From: Scybalosoma faecavium
GTDB taxonomy: Bacteria > Bacillota > Clostridia > Christensenellales > Christensenellaceae
Direction of reading: 5' to 3'
Length of the DNA stretch: 64,000 nucleotides
Assembly: GCA_018716135.1 (NCBI GenBank)
Contig: DVKG01000006.1
Location: 124,001 to 188,000, forward strand
The notes beneath the pieces were generated by a model, which worked only from the letters and a program-made list of their open reading frames with translations, was not told the origin of the DNA and made no database searches. Each line of letters begins with the position of its first letter. Position 1 is the first letter of the stretch. Shown one piece after another: positions 18,289 to 26,798 of this stretch. A program made the translations under genes and the position numbers.

Positions 18289-18317
18289 ATTATTGAACAT
18301 TTCTTGAGAATTGTCAA
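18289..18317 (-). promoter_or_regulatory. Candidate promoter for the ntp operon
   Basis: Minus strand TTGACA (complement of 18312-18317), 17 bases, AATAAT (complement of 18289-18294). One -10 mismatch; leader to ntpI about 365 bases. Confidence 0.55.
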
Positions 18318-18582
18318 GTGCAATTAGCAAAATTAACAGCTAATTATGCAAATTTTTTCAAATTTTAAAACTATTTTCAATGAAATATGTGTATTATGTG
18401 TAACCTTACTTTATTTATACACAGTATCTTTCTTTATACATATCATATATATTTTCTATGACGTTATAGCCCCCTATAAACTATTATATGACCTTTTATT
18501 ACAGCTCAGCATATATAAAGAGTTTTTCTTCTCGTCATTAAGAAGCCGGAATCACAGAAAATCTTTTTTACAACAGCCTTTT

Positions 18583-18624
18583 AAAACAAAAAAGAGCCGA
18601 AAGGAGTGTACCCTCCCACGGCTC
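18583..18624 (-). terminator. Strong terminator separating ntpF-like gene from the ntp operon
   Basis: On the minus strand GAGCCG...CGGCTC (18619-18624 with 18594-18599) encloses inner GGAG/CTCC pairing and is followed by TTTTTTGTTTT. It lies 20 bases after the stop of the small coiled-coil gene. Confidence 0.9.
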
Positions 18625-18643
18625 AAAGCTTAATTTACTAAAT

Positions 18644-18955
18644 TCAATTTACCATAGCTTTTACAATAAAGTCAACTGCTTTTTCATTATTTTTTGCAGC
18701 GACGCTGCGCAGATTGGCCATAACCGCTTCGTTTTCCTTCTCTTTGGCGGATACACTCTCGGCGGACTTACCTTCAGCGTCTGCAATGACCGCTTTCGCA
18801 GCCTCGCGAGCCCCGCCAATTATCTTTTCTGCATTTGCACGCGCCTTGCTCTGTTCCTCTTCGATGACTGCTTTTGCTTCAGCCGTCGCTTCCGCCGTCA
18901 TCTGCTCCGCTTTCGCTTCAGCTTCTCTTATCTGAGTCATTATATCCTGCGCCAT
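18644..18955 (-). CDS. ntpF: V-type ATPase small peripheral-stalk subunit (G/H, NtpF-like)
   Basis: A 103-aa almost wholly helical protein (MTQIREAEAKAEQMTAEATAEAKAVIEEEQ...), the composition and length of archaeal subunit H / NtpF, which pairs with subunit E to form the stator stalk. Its position ahead of ntpI fits the E. hirae order F-I-K-E-C-G-A-B-D. Unusually, it is separated from ntpI by a strong terminator and a long AT-rich region, and lies only 51 bases downstream of upp, so it seems to be transcribed as the last gene of the rpmE-to-upp operon. GGAGGA precedes the ATG. Short coiled coils are easily confused, so the call rests partly on context. Confidence 0.8.
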   Translation of the reverse strand: MAQDIMTQIREAEAKAEQMTAEATAEAKAVIEEEQSKARANAEKIIGGAREAAKAVIADAEGKSAESVSAKEKENEAVMANLRSVAAKNNEKAVDFIVKAMVN

Positions 18956-19006
18956 GTTCAGTCCTCCTTCTGTTTGTAAATTTATTACGGTATGCCGTTA
19001 CGCATA

Positions 19007-19636
19007 CTACTTCGTGCCGAAAAGTCTGTCGCCGGCGTCGCCTAAGCCGGGTACAATGTAGCCATGATCATCCAATTTCTCGTCAATGCACGCCACATAA
19101 ATATCTACATCCGGATGCGCCTCCTGCACAGCAGCCACACCCTCGGGCGCGGCGATGAGACACATCAGCTTCATATTTTTTACACCTCTTGCTTTGAGCA
19201 TACTCAGCGCATCTGACGCGCTGCCACCTGTCGCGAGCATAGGATCAACTACAATTATCAGCCTTTGCTCCACATCGGTGGGGAGCTTGCAGTAATACTC
19301 CACAGGATTGAGCGTATCCGGATCACGGTAAAGTCCTATATGCCCCACCTTCGCAGCAGGAATCAAGCGGAGTATTCCGCCTACCATACCCAAGCCGGCG
19401 CGCAGAATAGGCACAACGCCAAGCGTGCGGCCTGCTATCACTTTTGTTGTAGTTTTACAGATAGGCGTTTCCACCTCTACATCGCCGAGAGGCAGATCCC
19501 GCGTGACTTCATACGCCATCAGCATCGCTATCTCTTCCAGCAGCTCTCGGAAATCCCTCGTTCCGGTACCCTTGCTGCGCATCAGCGAGAGCTTATGCTG
19601 TACCATCGGATGGTCTATCACATATACGTTACTCAT
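19007..19636 (-). CDS. upp: Uracil phosphoribosyltransferase
   Basis: Salvages uracil to UMP with PRPP in the cytoplasm. 209 aa, the usual length. Signatures: N-terminal VIDHPMVQHKLSLMR, RAGLGMVGGI, the PRPP loop VVDPMLATGGSA and the C-terminal DDHGYIVPGLGDAGDRLFGT that holds the uracil. GGGGAAA lies before the ATG. It follows rpiB by 9 bases. In Bacillus and many Clostridia upp stands directly before the F-ATPase operon; here the V-ATPase genes follow. Confidence 0.98.
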   Translation of the reverse strand: MSNVYVIDHPMVQHKLSLMRSKGTGTRDFRELLEEIAMLMAYEVTRDLPLGDVEVETPICKTTTKVIAGRTLGVVPILRAGLGMVGGILRLIPAAKVGHIGLYRDPDTLNPVEYYCKLPTDVEQRLIIVVDPMLATGGSASDALSMLKARGVKNMKLMCLIAAPEGVAAVQEAHPDVDIYVACIDEKLDDHGYIVPGLGDAGDRLFGTK

Positions 19637-19645
19637 ATATTTCCC

Positions 19646-20107
19646 CTATTTCGAATACTTTTTTTCTATTTCAGCTATCTTATCAATTCGCTTTTGGTGA
19701 CGCTCAACTCCTGAAAACTCAGTTTCCAAAAACATATCCACAATATCTTTCGCCAACTCAGGCCCTATCACTCTGCCTCCGAGAGCCATAACATTAGCGT
19801 CGTTGTGAAGTCTCGTCGCACGCGCAGAAAATGTATCGCTAAGCATTGCGCATCGTACACCGGGCACTTTGTTCGCAGCAATAGATATCCCTATGCCTGT
19901 TCCGCAGCAAAGTATCCCTCTGTCGAACTCGCCGGAGACTACGCTTTCTGCCACAGCCAGAGCCGGATCGGGATAATCCGCCGGCTTATCGGCGGACGTA
20001 CCAAAGTCTTTTATTTCATATCCTTTGCCGTTCAGATGCTCTATTATTTCCTCTTTCAGCTGAGCGCCCGCATGGTCGCTGCCCAATGCAATTTTTTTTA
20101 CAGCCAT
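19646..20107 (-). CDS. rpiB: Ribose-5-phosphate isomerase B
   Basis: RpiB/LacAB-family sugar-phosphate isomerase of the pentose phosphate pathway, 153 aa. It opens with IALGSDHAGAQLKEEI and has DYPDPALAVAESV, then RGILCCGTGIGISIAANKVPGVRCA with the catalytic Cys, and NVMALGGRVIGPELA. Tight spacing to tsaC and upp suggests one operon. GGAAGG precedes the ATG. Confidence 0.96.
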   Translation of the reverse strand: MAVKKIALGSDHAGAQLKEEIIEHLNGKGYEIKDFGTSADKPADYPDPALAVAESVVSGEFDRGILCCGTGIGISIAANKVPGVRCAMLSDTFSARATRLHNDANVMALGGRVIGPELAKDIVDMFLETEFSGVERHQKRIDKIAEIEKKYSK

Positions 20108-20154
20108 ATTCTGCCTTCCTCAAAAAATATTTGTCAATTATTATAAACAAAAAA

Positions 20155-21186
20155 TCAGATTACGTCAAATCCCGCCGCGCGTATCATGCGATTCATGACA
20201 GCCAGACCTATTCCGTCAGTGTCAACAGCCTCAAAATATATCACGTCAGCCTCAAGAGTCCGCATGGCGTCGAATATATGAGCTGCAATCTGCTCTTTAG
20301 TCGCTCCGAGCGACACTGCATTTCGCCTATTATATAGCCTGAGCGATGCATCCGAGCACAGCACGAGCGGTCTTTTTCCAAGTTCTATATCTTTATCATA
20401 CAACGAATTTATTTTAAATGCAATAGCTTCTGCATTTTCTCCCTCGACGACATACACCTTCGCTTCAGGCGAATAGTGCTGATAACGCATACCGGGGGAT
20501 GGAGCGCACTCTCCGTCGTCCAATCCGCTGAGCACAGCCTTGGCAACTTTTGCATCTCCCGCAGCCTCGTTAAGCATTTCTACCGTGATTCCGCCCGGGC
20601 GCAAAACTACAGGTATCTCTCCGCGCGCATCCACAACGGTAGATTCTACACCTATTCGCACTTCGCCTCCGTCCAGCACAACCGGCACCTTGCCCATAAA
20701 ATCTTCCTCGACATGCTCCGCCTTCGTCGGGCTGGGTCTTCCCGATATGTTTGCACTCGGCGCAGCTATAAATCTTCCGGAACGCGAAATCAACTCTCTG
20801 GCATACTCGCTCTCCGGCATTCTGACGCCCACCGAGCTCAGTCCTCCCCGCGTCACAGACGGCACGCAGTCTTTCGCCTCCAGCACCAATGTGAGCGGGC
20901 CCGGCCAAAATTTATCAGCCAGCTTTTTCGCCAATTCCGTAACATGCGTCAGTTCGTAAAGCTGCTCGCCCTTGCTTATATGCACTATCAGAGGATTATC
21001 CGCAGGTCTGCCCTTCGCTGCAAAAATACTGCGCACAGCCTCCGCATTCATGGCGTCTGCTCCCAATCCGTATACCGTCTCTGTAGGAAATATCACCAAT
21101 CCGCCGGCGCGAATCACTTCGCACGCAATTTCCATACCCTGTTCGTGCTGTTTCTCATCCTTGAGACTGAAAACCTTAGTTTCCAA
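20155..21186 (-). CDS. tsaC: L-threonylcarbamoyladenylate synthase (Sua5/YwlC type)
   Basis: Makes threonylcarbamoyl-AMP for the t6A37 modification of ANN-decoding tRNAs. 343 aa, the long two-domain Sua5 form: the YrdC domain (1-about 200) with GGLVIFPTETVYGLGADA, AAKGRPADNPLIVHI and SANISGRPSPT, and a C-terminal SUA5 domain (SPGMRYQHYSPEAKVYV). The start is TTG with AAAGGCGG upstream. It lies 14 bases after prfA. In Bacillus the orthologue is ywlC in the same neighbourhood. Confidence 0.95.
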   Translation of the reverse strand: METKVFSLKDEKQHEQGMEIACEVIRAGGLVIFPTETVYGLGADAMNAEAVRSIFAAKGRPADNPLIVHISKGEQLYELTHVTELAKKLADKFWPGPLTLVLEAKDCVPSVTRGGLSSVGVRMPESEYARELISRSGRFIAAPSANISGRPSPTKAEHVEEDFMGKVPVVLDGGEVRIGVESTVVDARGEIPVVLRPGGITVEMLNEAAGDAKVAKAVLSGLDDGECAPSPGMRYQHYSPEAKVYVVEGENAEAIAFKINSLYDKDIELGKRPLVLCSDASLRLYNRRNAVSLGATKEQIAAHIFDAMRTLEADVIYFEAVDTDGIGLAVMNRMIRAAGFDVI

Positions 21187-21200
21187 TGCTACCGCCGCCT

Positions 21201-22262
21201 TTACTCCGCCCGCAGACTTGCTTCTCTGTCCGCAAGACTCAGAGCCTCAATTATCTCATCCATATCTCCGTCCAGGAATGCGTCCAATTTGTACAGAGTC
21301 AAGGAAATTCTATGATCCGTCACTCTGCCCTGCGGAAAATTATACGTGCGTATGCGCTCGCTTCTGTCTCCGCTTCCTACCTGGCTCTTTCTGGCTTGAG
21401 CATATTCTTCATCCGCCTGTGATTTAGCAAGGTCATACAGACGCGTTTTCAGCACCTTGAGCGCCTTTTCCTTATTTTTCAACTGAGATTTCTCATCCTG
21501 ACACGTTACCACAAGGCCTGTCGGCTCATGAGTTATTCTAACCGCCGAGTCTGTCGTGTTGACACACTGACCTCCGTTGCCGGACGCACGATAAACATCT
21601 ATTCGCAGATCCGCCGGATTAATCTGAATGTCCACATCTTCCGCCTCGGGAAGAACCGCAACCGTCGCGGCGGACGTATGTATTCTTCCGCCCGACTCGG
21701 TCTCGGGGACGCGCTGTACTCTATGTACTCCGCTCTCATATTTCAATCTGGAATACGCTCCCTTTCCCGAAATATTAAGCACAATTTCTTTTACTCCGCC
21801 CAGCTCGGTATAATTCGAGGACAGAGTCTCAGTTTTGAAATGATTTCTCTCCGCGTAGCGCGTATACATCCTGAGCAAATTCATACCAAAAAGAGCCGCT
21901 TCTTCCCCGCCTGTGCCCGCGCGTATCTCTAAAATTACGTTTTTGTTGTCGTTGGGGTCTTTGGGAATAAGCAGAAGCTTCAGTTCGTTCGTCTGATTCT
22001 CCATTTCTTTTTCCGTAGACTCCAGCTCTTCGCGCACCATCTCAGCCATTTCTCCCGATTCCAGCTCAAGCATCTCGCGCAGTTCATCCAGCTGCCGTGC
22101 ATTGTTCATATACGCTTCATATACTGATACTATCTCTTCCAACTCGGCGTGTTCTTTGACAAGCTTCTGCCAGAGTTCCTGATTAGCTATAATATCACTG
22201 TCTGATATCTGTTTTGTCAGTTCTTCATAACGCTTTTTTATCTCTTCAAGTTTTTCAAACAT
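21201..22262 (-). CDS. prfA: Peptide chain release factor 1
   Basis: Releases completed protein at UAA and UAG. 353 aa. The codon-recognition loop and the catalytic GGQ in YRASGNGGQCVNTTDSAVRITH are intact, as is the RF1-type GTGGEEAALFG segment; the Gln of GGQ is methylated by PrmC, encoded next door. GAGG about 9 bases before the ATG. No frameshift or extension of the RF2 kind. Confidence 0.97.
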   Translation of the reverse strand: MFEKLEEIKKRYEELTKQISDSDIIANQELWQKLVKEHAELEEIVSVYEAYMNNARQLDELREMLELESGEMAEMVREELESTEKEMENQTNELKLLLIPKDPNDNKNVILEIRAGTGGEEAALFGMNLLRMYTRYAERNHFKTETLSSNYTELGGVKEIVLNISGKGAYSRLKYESGVHRVQRVPETESGGRIHTSAATVAVLPEAEDVDIQINPADLRIDVYRASGNGGQCVNTTDSAVRITHEPTGLVVTCQDEKSQLKNKEKALKVLKTRLYDLAKSQADEEYAQARKSQVGSGDRSERIRTYNFPQGRVTDHRISLTLYKLDAFLDGDMDEIIEALSLADREASLRAE

Positions 22263-22336
22263 AACGTCAATTCCTCTTTATCAAAAATACCACTTAATTA
22301 ATATTCTAAATTATATAGGCAGTTTTATTTCGTTTT

Positions 22337-23155
22337 CTAATTCATCGACCATCCCGATACTATTCTGTCCAATCCGGCATAATCCTTATGAATCTTTACA
22401 TTTCTGAGACAGCTCGAAAAAATCTCTTTAACCGCATCGCCCTGCGAGGCCCCTATCTCAGAACAAAAAAATCCGCCCGGCGCGAGTTTAGCCGGGAGCT
22501 GCTCCGCGAGCCTTTTATACAAAGCCAGGCCGTTTTTATCTGCCACAAGCGCAAGCTTCGGCTCGTAGTCACGGACTCCTGCATCTAACTCTTCATACTC
22601 CGCTTCCGATACATAGGGAGGGTTCGCGGTTATAACATCAAAAAAGCCGTCTGCCTCAGTCATCAAATCCGATTTCACAAAACGCACGTCGGCGGAAAGC
22701 TCCTTCGCGTTTTTTTCCGCAACATCTAAAGCGTCAGAACTTATATCGCAGGCCGTAACATCCGCTCCCGCGAGCTTCGCAAGGCTTATCGCCACGCATC
22801 CCGAGCCCGTACAGACGTCCAGTATTCTCCTTCCGCGCCCGGCATGTTCGAGAGCCATTTCAACCAAAAGCTCTGTCTCCTGACGAGGAATCAGCACTCG
22901 TTCGTCTACATAAAAGCGCATCCCCATAAACCATCTTTCGCCAAGAATATAAGCCAACGGCTCTCCCTTGCTTCTTCGTTCCGTCAGATAACTTAAATCC
23001 ATATCGCTCATCTCCTCTTGCCCGCGAAGATAAAGCTCGGATATGCTCATACCAAGTATGGCTGAGAGCGCATAAACCGCCTCAGCCTTGTACTCGGTTA
23101 TTCCTGCTTTTTTCAAGTCATCTCTAAGTTTTTTAAGCGCTTGCACCACTCTCAT
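22337..23155 (-). CDS. prmC: Release-factor glutamine methyltransferase
   Basis: Methylates the GGQ glutamine of release factors using S-adenosylmethionine. 272 aa. An N-terminal helical domain (to about 75) precedes the Rossmann domain with LDVCTGSGCVAISLAKL (SAM site) and the catalytic NPPYVS. RQETELLVE is also family-typical. The start lies 23 bases inside the end of the upstream DUF1385 gene, so translation is probably coupled. Order prmC-prfA is standard for Bacillota. Confidence 0.96.
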   Translation of the reverse strand: MRVVQALKKLRDDLKKAGITEYKAEAVYALSAILGMSISELYLRGQEEMSDMDLSYLTERRSKGEPLAYILGERWFMGMRFYVDERVLIPRQETELLVEMALEHAGRGRRILDVCTGSGCVAISLAKLAGADVTACDISSDALDVAEKNAKELSADVRFVKSDLMTEADGFFDVITANPPYVSEAEYEELDAGVRDYEPKLALVADKNGLALYKRLAEQLPAKLAPGGFFCSEIGASQGDAVKEIFSSCLRNVKIHKDYAGLDRIVSGWSMN

Positions 23156-24281
23156 ACTTACGGCCTGTCTCCTCGTACTTTGACGTCAGCCTTTCAAGTT
23201 CTTCATTGAGATTGTCTATTTCTTTCGACAGCGTCTCCAGCCTCTGTTCATTTCGAGCCTGTTCATCCTGAGCAAGAATCTTTGCATATTCTTCTTCCTT
23301 CTCACTCAGCTTTCGCTTTATCTTAGCCTGACCCCTGCAATAGCTGTTTTTGAGCGCGTCCAGCTCCTCCGGAGATTTCTCATCCAAAGCCATTTGGAAC
23401 GCAATTATAGCGCATTCTATCATAGAATCGTCAGGCTCGCGCGTAGTGAGCCTCTGGAGCTGAAGCCCTGGCCAGCGCAGCGCACGAACCAGTAAATTAT
23501 CATGCTTTGCCAGAAATTTCAGAAGTTCATAGGATAGCCCGGCTATAATAGGAAGCATAATCAAGCGGGAACCCAATCTAAGCAGCCAGCTCTCATTCCA
23601 GCCCAGGCACGCGTAGACCAGTATCGTAATTATCATAACAAGCAGCAGAAAGCTTGTGCCGCAGCGCGGATGCAGCCTGCCCTGCTTGCGCACGTTCTCT
23701 ACTGTCATTTCCATTTCATTTTCGTAGCAGAAAATAGTCTTATGCTCAGCTCCATGATACATGAACACACGCTTTATGTCTTTCATAAGCGATACCAACG
23801 CCATATATGCTAAAAAAAGCCCCATTCTCACTACGCCGTCTATCAAATTAATCACAAGAGAGTTTTGTATAGAACCCTTGAGCCAGCTCGTTATCAACGT
23901 AGGCAGTATAAAAAACAGACCCACCGAAAATGCCAGAGCTATTATAACAGCAAAAACCATCATAACATCCATTGCATTTTTTCCGGTTTTCTCAGCCACA
24001 TATTTTTCGAACTTGCTCGGCTCAAAATCTTCCTCATTGCTGTCGTCATACATCTTCGCCGCATCAGTGATCGTACCGACGCCCTGCACCATCATCTGCA
24101 CGAAGTTCACGACGCCTCGTATCACAGGCCAAGTCAAAATATTATGACTTACCTTTTTGTTTTTCCAAACTTTCGTAACTATTTCGCCCGATTCCTTACG
24201 AACGGCTAACGCACTCGTTTCGGGCGCTTTCATCATGACGCCTTCCAGCACGCCTTGTCCGCCAATAGAACTTACTTTCAA
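23133..24281 (-). CDS. DUF1385 membrane protein (YqhQ family)
   Basis: Integral membrane protein of unknown function. It begins SIGGQGVLEGVMMKAPE, the DUF1385 signature, has four or so membrane segments (about 100-150 and 200-270) and the conserved YHGAEHKTIFCYE and GRLHPRCGTSFLLLV motifs that look like metal-site His/Glu/Cys clusters. The last 70 residues form a Glu/Lys-rich coiled coil (SEKEEEYAKILAQDEQAR) beyond the usual domain. The start is TTG with GGAGGCG upstream. It commonly neighbours rpmE and prmC in Clostridia, so a link with translation or cell envelope has been suspected but is not known. Confidence 0.92.
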   Translation of the reverse strand: MKVSSIGGQGVLEGVMMKAPETSALAVRKESGEIVTKVWKNKKVSHNILTWPVIRGVVNFVQMMVQGVGTITDAAKMYDDSNEEDFEPSKFEKYVAEKTGKNAMDVMMVFAVIIALAFSVGLFFILPTLITSWLKGSIQNSLVINLIDGVVRMGLFLAYMALVSLMKDIKRVFMYHGAEHKTIFCYENEMEMTVENVRKQGRLHPRCGTSFLLLVMIITILVYACLGWNESWLLRLGSRLIMLPIIAGLSYELLKFLAKHDNLLVRALRWPGLQLQRLTTREPDDSMIECAIIAFQMALDEKSPEELDALKNSYCRGQAKIKRKLSEKEEEYAKILAQDEQARNEQRLETLSKEIDNLNEELERLTSKYEETGRKYESGASA

Positions 24282-24349
24282 ACAACGCCTCCTAATCGCA
24301 CGGCAATAAATTATACTGTCGAGTTAATTTTTTGCCATATTTTGCCTAG

Positions 24350-24374
24350 AAAAAAACAGACCAAAATAGGTCTG
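24350..24374 (-). terminator. Terminator after rpmE
   Basis: CAGACC (24357-24362) and GGTCTG (24369-24374) form the stem; minus-strand RNA continues into seven or eight U. Read-through would be needed for the DUF1385 gene, otherwise that gene has its own promoter in the 100-base gap. Confidence 0.85.
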
Positions 24375-24386
24375 GTTTTTCGCAAA

Positions 24387-24587
24387 TTATTTGATACCGT
24401 ATCTCTTTTTGAAACGATCTACGCGACCGCCGGTATCTACCAGCTTTTGCTTACCTGTGAAGAACGGATGGCATTTTGAGCAGACATCTACCTTCAGCTC
24501 AGACTTAACAGAGCCGGTGATGAATGTCTCGCCACACGCGCAAGTCACCTTGCATTCGCCGTACTTGGGATGTACATCAGGTTTCAT
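24387..24587 (-). CDS. rpmE: 50S ribosomal protein L31, zinc-binding form
   Basis: 66-aa large-subunit ribosomal protein. It has PDVHPKYGECKVTCACGETFITGS and VDVCSKCHPFFTGKQK, so all four cysteines of the C+ (zinc) form are present; this differs from the zinc-free paralogue that many bacteria make when zinc is low. AAGGGG lies before the ATG. It is isolated from its downstream neighbour by a strong terminator. Confidence 0.98.
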   Translation of the reverse strand: MKPDVHPKYGECKVTCACGETFITGSVKSELKVDVCSKCHPFFTGKQKLVDTGGRVDRFKKRYGIK

Positions 24588-24705
24588 ATTCGCAGTTTCA
24601 CCCCTTTACCTTAAAATCGCAATTCCTATTATATCATATTATTGCAGAAATACAATACCTTTCTGCAAAATATTTTAATTTTACAATTAAGAGCAAAATC
24701 TAAGA

Positions 24706-26331
24706 TCAAAATCTGCTCTGATTCATCTTGTATCCTTCTTTTTCCCAGATCGTAACCCATTCGTGTACACGTTTGAGAAATTCCTCATTGTTTTTCGTTC
24801 TCACCAGCATATTTATGAGCTGCTCAGTGACTTCTGTCGTATTGCCCGAAGATAACACCTTGCGTATCGTCCAAATGCCCTGCCGTTCCTCTTCCGAAAG
24901 CAGAAGCTCCTCGCGCCGCGTACCGGACTTGGCGAGATCTATCGCGGGGAATATTCTCTTCTCAGAGAGCTTGCGGTCGAGGTGCAGCTCCATGTTGCCC
25001 GTGCCTTTAAATTCCTCATATATTACCTCGTCCATTCTGCTTCCCGTTTCGACAAGGGCCGTAGCGATTATAGTCAGGCTCCCGCCGTTCTCTATATTTC
25101 TCGCCGCGCCGAAAAATCGTTTTGGTTTATACAGAGAGCTGGGATCTATACCGCCGGAGAGCGTTCTTCCGCTCGGCGGAACAGTCAGATTGTATGCGCG
25201 GGCGAGCCTCGTTATGCTGTCGAGCAAAACCACTACGTCGCGCCCATGCTCCACCAGACGCTTCGCACGTTCAATAACCATCTCCGCAACTCTTGTATGC
25301 TTTTCAGGTTTTTCATCAAAGGTCGAATACACCACTTCGCCTTTTATCGAGCGCTGCATGTCCGTAACTTCCTCCGGACGCTCGTCTATGAGCAGGACGA
25401 TGAGTTCTGCATTTGGGTAATTGTGCGTAATGCTATTCGCTATTTTCTTTAATATAATTGTCTTTCCCGCTTTCGGCGGAGCAACGATAAGCCCGCGCTG
25501 TCCCATGCCTATAGGAGATACCATATCAATCAGGCGTATAGATAACTCCCGTGAAAATCTCGGACTCTCAAGCCTGAAACGATGATCCGGATATATAGGC
25601 GTAAGCTCCTCGAACGGGCGGCGCTTCATGCATTCCTCTACAGAACCGTCATTCACCGATTCAATATACAGCATAGCGAGCAGCCGCTCAGTGGCATCCG
25701 CCGGCGGGCGCGTTTTGCCTACCACCTTATCTCCTGTTTTAAGCCCGAATTTGCGTATCTGCGCCATGGAAACATATACGTCATTATGTCCGGGTAAATA
25801 ATTCTCCCGGCGAAGAAATCCATAGCCATCGGCGTTCACCTCGAGAATGCCGCAGGCCTCAATGCATTCTCCGGATTCCAGCATCACTTTTACTGATTCG
25901 CTCAGCTCATTCGACATCGGATCCTCCGTCTCGCGGACTCTCCTGCGCCCCCGCGGCTCAGCACTAGACGCGCTCATCTTCTGCGCAAGAGCCAGTCTGT
26001 GTTCGCTGTCTATATGAGTTTCTATTCTCTTAGGCGTCTCTTCTTCATCCAAAGGCGTCAATTCAGGCGTCTCAATCCTGGGAGAGATTTGAAGCTTTTT
26101 GACATCTAATTCAGACAGCCCATCTTCCTCAGGAACAGTATCAATTATAACCGGAGCAGCTTTAACGGGAGCAGGAGACACAGACGACCGGTCGCCTCGT
26201 TCCTCTGCGAGCTGCAACAGTTTATCAATCAACGCTCCTTTTCTGTATGTAGTGACGGATTTTATGCCCGCCGCCTTTGCAATTTCTCTCAAATCTAGCA
26301 GGCTCTTGCTTTTCAGCAAATTTTTATCCAT
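24706..26331 (-). CDS. rho: Transcription termination factor Rho
   Basis: Hexameric RNA-dependent ATPase that ends transcription. 541 aa, about 120 longer than E. coli Rho. The Rho_N helical domain (LLKSKSLLDLREIAKAAGI) is followed by an 85-residue acidic/Pro-rich insertion (about 45-130), then the cold-shock-like RNA-binding domain (GILEVNADGYGFLR) and the ATPase core with VAPPKAGKTIILKKIA (Walker A), VLLIDERPEEVTD and VVLLDSITRLARAYN (Walker B). Such N-terminal insertions are common in anaerobic Bacillota and can alter RNA choice or drive condensation. GGGAGGA at the ATG. A leader of about 240 bases is inferred upstream. Confidence 0.97.
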   Translation of the reverse strand: MDKNLLKSKSLLDLREIAKAAGIKSVTTYRKGALIDKLLQLAEERGDRSSVSPAPVKAAPVIIDTVPEEDGLSELDVKKLQISPRIETPELTPLDEEETPKRIETHIDSEHRLALAQKMSASSAEPRGRRRVRETEDPMSNELSESVKVMLESGECIEACGILEVNADGYGFLRRENYLPGHNDVYVSMAQIRKFGLKTGDKVVGKTRPPADATERLLAMLYIESVNDGSVEECMKRRPFEELTPIYPDHRFRLESPRFSRELSIRLIDMVSPIGMGQRGLIVAPPKAGKTIILKKIANSITHNYPNAELIVLLIDERPEEVTDMQRSIKGEVVYSTFDEKPEKHTRVAEMVIERAKRLVEHGRDVVVLLDSITRLARAYNLTVPPSGRTLSGGIDPSSLYKPKRFFGAARNIENGGSLTIIATALVETGSRMDEVIYEEFKGTGNMELHLDRKLSEKRIFPAIDLAKSGTRREELLLSEEERQGIWTIRKVLSSGNTTEVTEQLINMLVRTKNNEEFLKRVHEWVTIWEKEGYKMNQSRF

Positions 26332-26576
26332 TTATTCCTCCCGTTTTTACATGCAATTAATTAAATTTCCGCTGCTTATCTAATTCTTTGATATATCAAC
26401 TAATACGCCGGCGCTTTTTAACAGCAAAACATCCGACGCTTCTGTTTAATTCTATAAAATGCGCAAATTGTTATACGAAAATTAGCTGCGCACACTCGGC
26501 AGCGTACGCTAAGCCGACCAAACTTATGTAATCTGAATACGATATATTACATAGAATACAAGAATTGTATATAGTG

Positions 26577-26605
26577 ATTATCCTATTATTTTGTTATTTT
26601 GTCAA
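26577..26605 (-). promoter_or_regulatory. Promoter for rho
   Basis: On the minus strand TTGACA (complement of 26600-26605), a 17-base spacer and GATAAT (complement of 26577-26582). The transcript would have a leader of about 240 bases. Confidence 0.7.
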
Positions 26606-26748
26606 TAGCAGGAAACATGTTTTTCGTTATTTTTTCGTGAATTTTTTTAGTAAATAATGGTTCTGTTTATAAATAGTATTCGCTCTGCGCGGAATTACAT
26701 CAAATTTTTATCATTCTCATTAGAATCATAAAGCAATTCACAATTACA

Positions 26749-26787
26749 GGCTCGCACTCTGCATTTTCAGCAAAGCGCGAGCCTTTT
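26749..26787. terminator. Hairpin after pyrG
   Basis: Fourteen-base arms (26749-26762 and 26770-26783, two G-U pairs on the minus strand) around a 7-base loop. The T run is on the plus-strand side (TTTT); on the pyrG strand no T tract follows, so this may be an RNA end-protecting hairpin or a Rho-aided stop. Confidence 0.55.
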
Positions 26788-26798
26788 ATACTAATACA

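Larger units (their letters stand above)
17921..18593 (-). promoter_or_regulatory. AT-rich leader/promoter region of the ntp operon
   Basis: About 670 bases without a believable gene, and far more AT-rich than its neighbours. On the minus strand a TTGACA (complement of 18312-18317) stands 17 bases from AATAAT (complement of 18289-18294), a good vegetative promoter; if used, the ntpI transcript has a leader of about 365 bases. Further TATAAT-like hexamers lie nearer the gene without clear -35 partners. Inverted repeats include 18109-18131 (perfect 9-bp arms) and 18322-18345 (7-bp arms). I cannot match any riboswitch class by eye. Confidence 0.5.
26332..26798 (-). other. rho leader and pyrG-rho intergenic region
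   Basis: No gene in these 467 bases. The minus-strand leader of rho (26332-26570) contains a hairpin at 26496-26517 (TCGGC/GCCGA around the palindrome AGCGTACGCT). Long rho leaders are often involved in Rho autoregulation (known for other bacteria); nothing here proves it. The part next to pyrG holds its probable terminator. Confidence 0.5.

Noticed and set aside
18346..18633. 95-codon open frame in the ntp leader region
   Set aside because: Phe/Ile/Tyr-rich product from AT-rich spacer DNA, crosses the ntpF terminator, no ribosome site.
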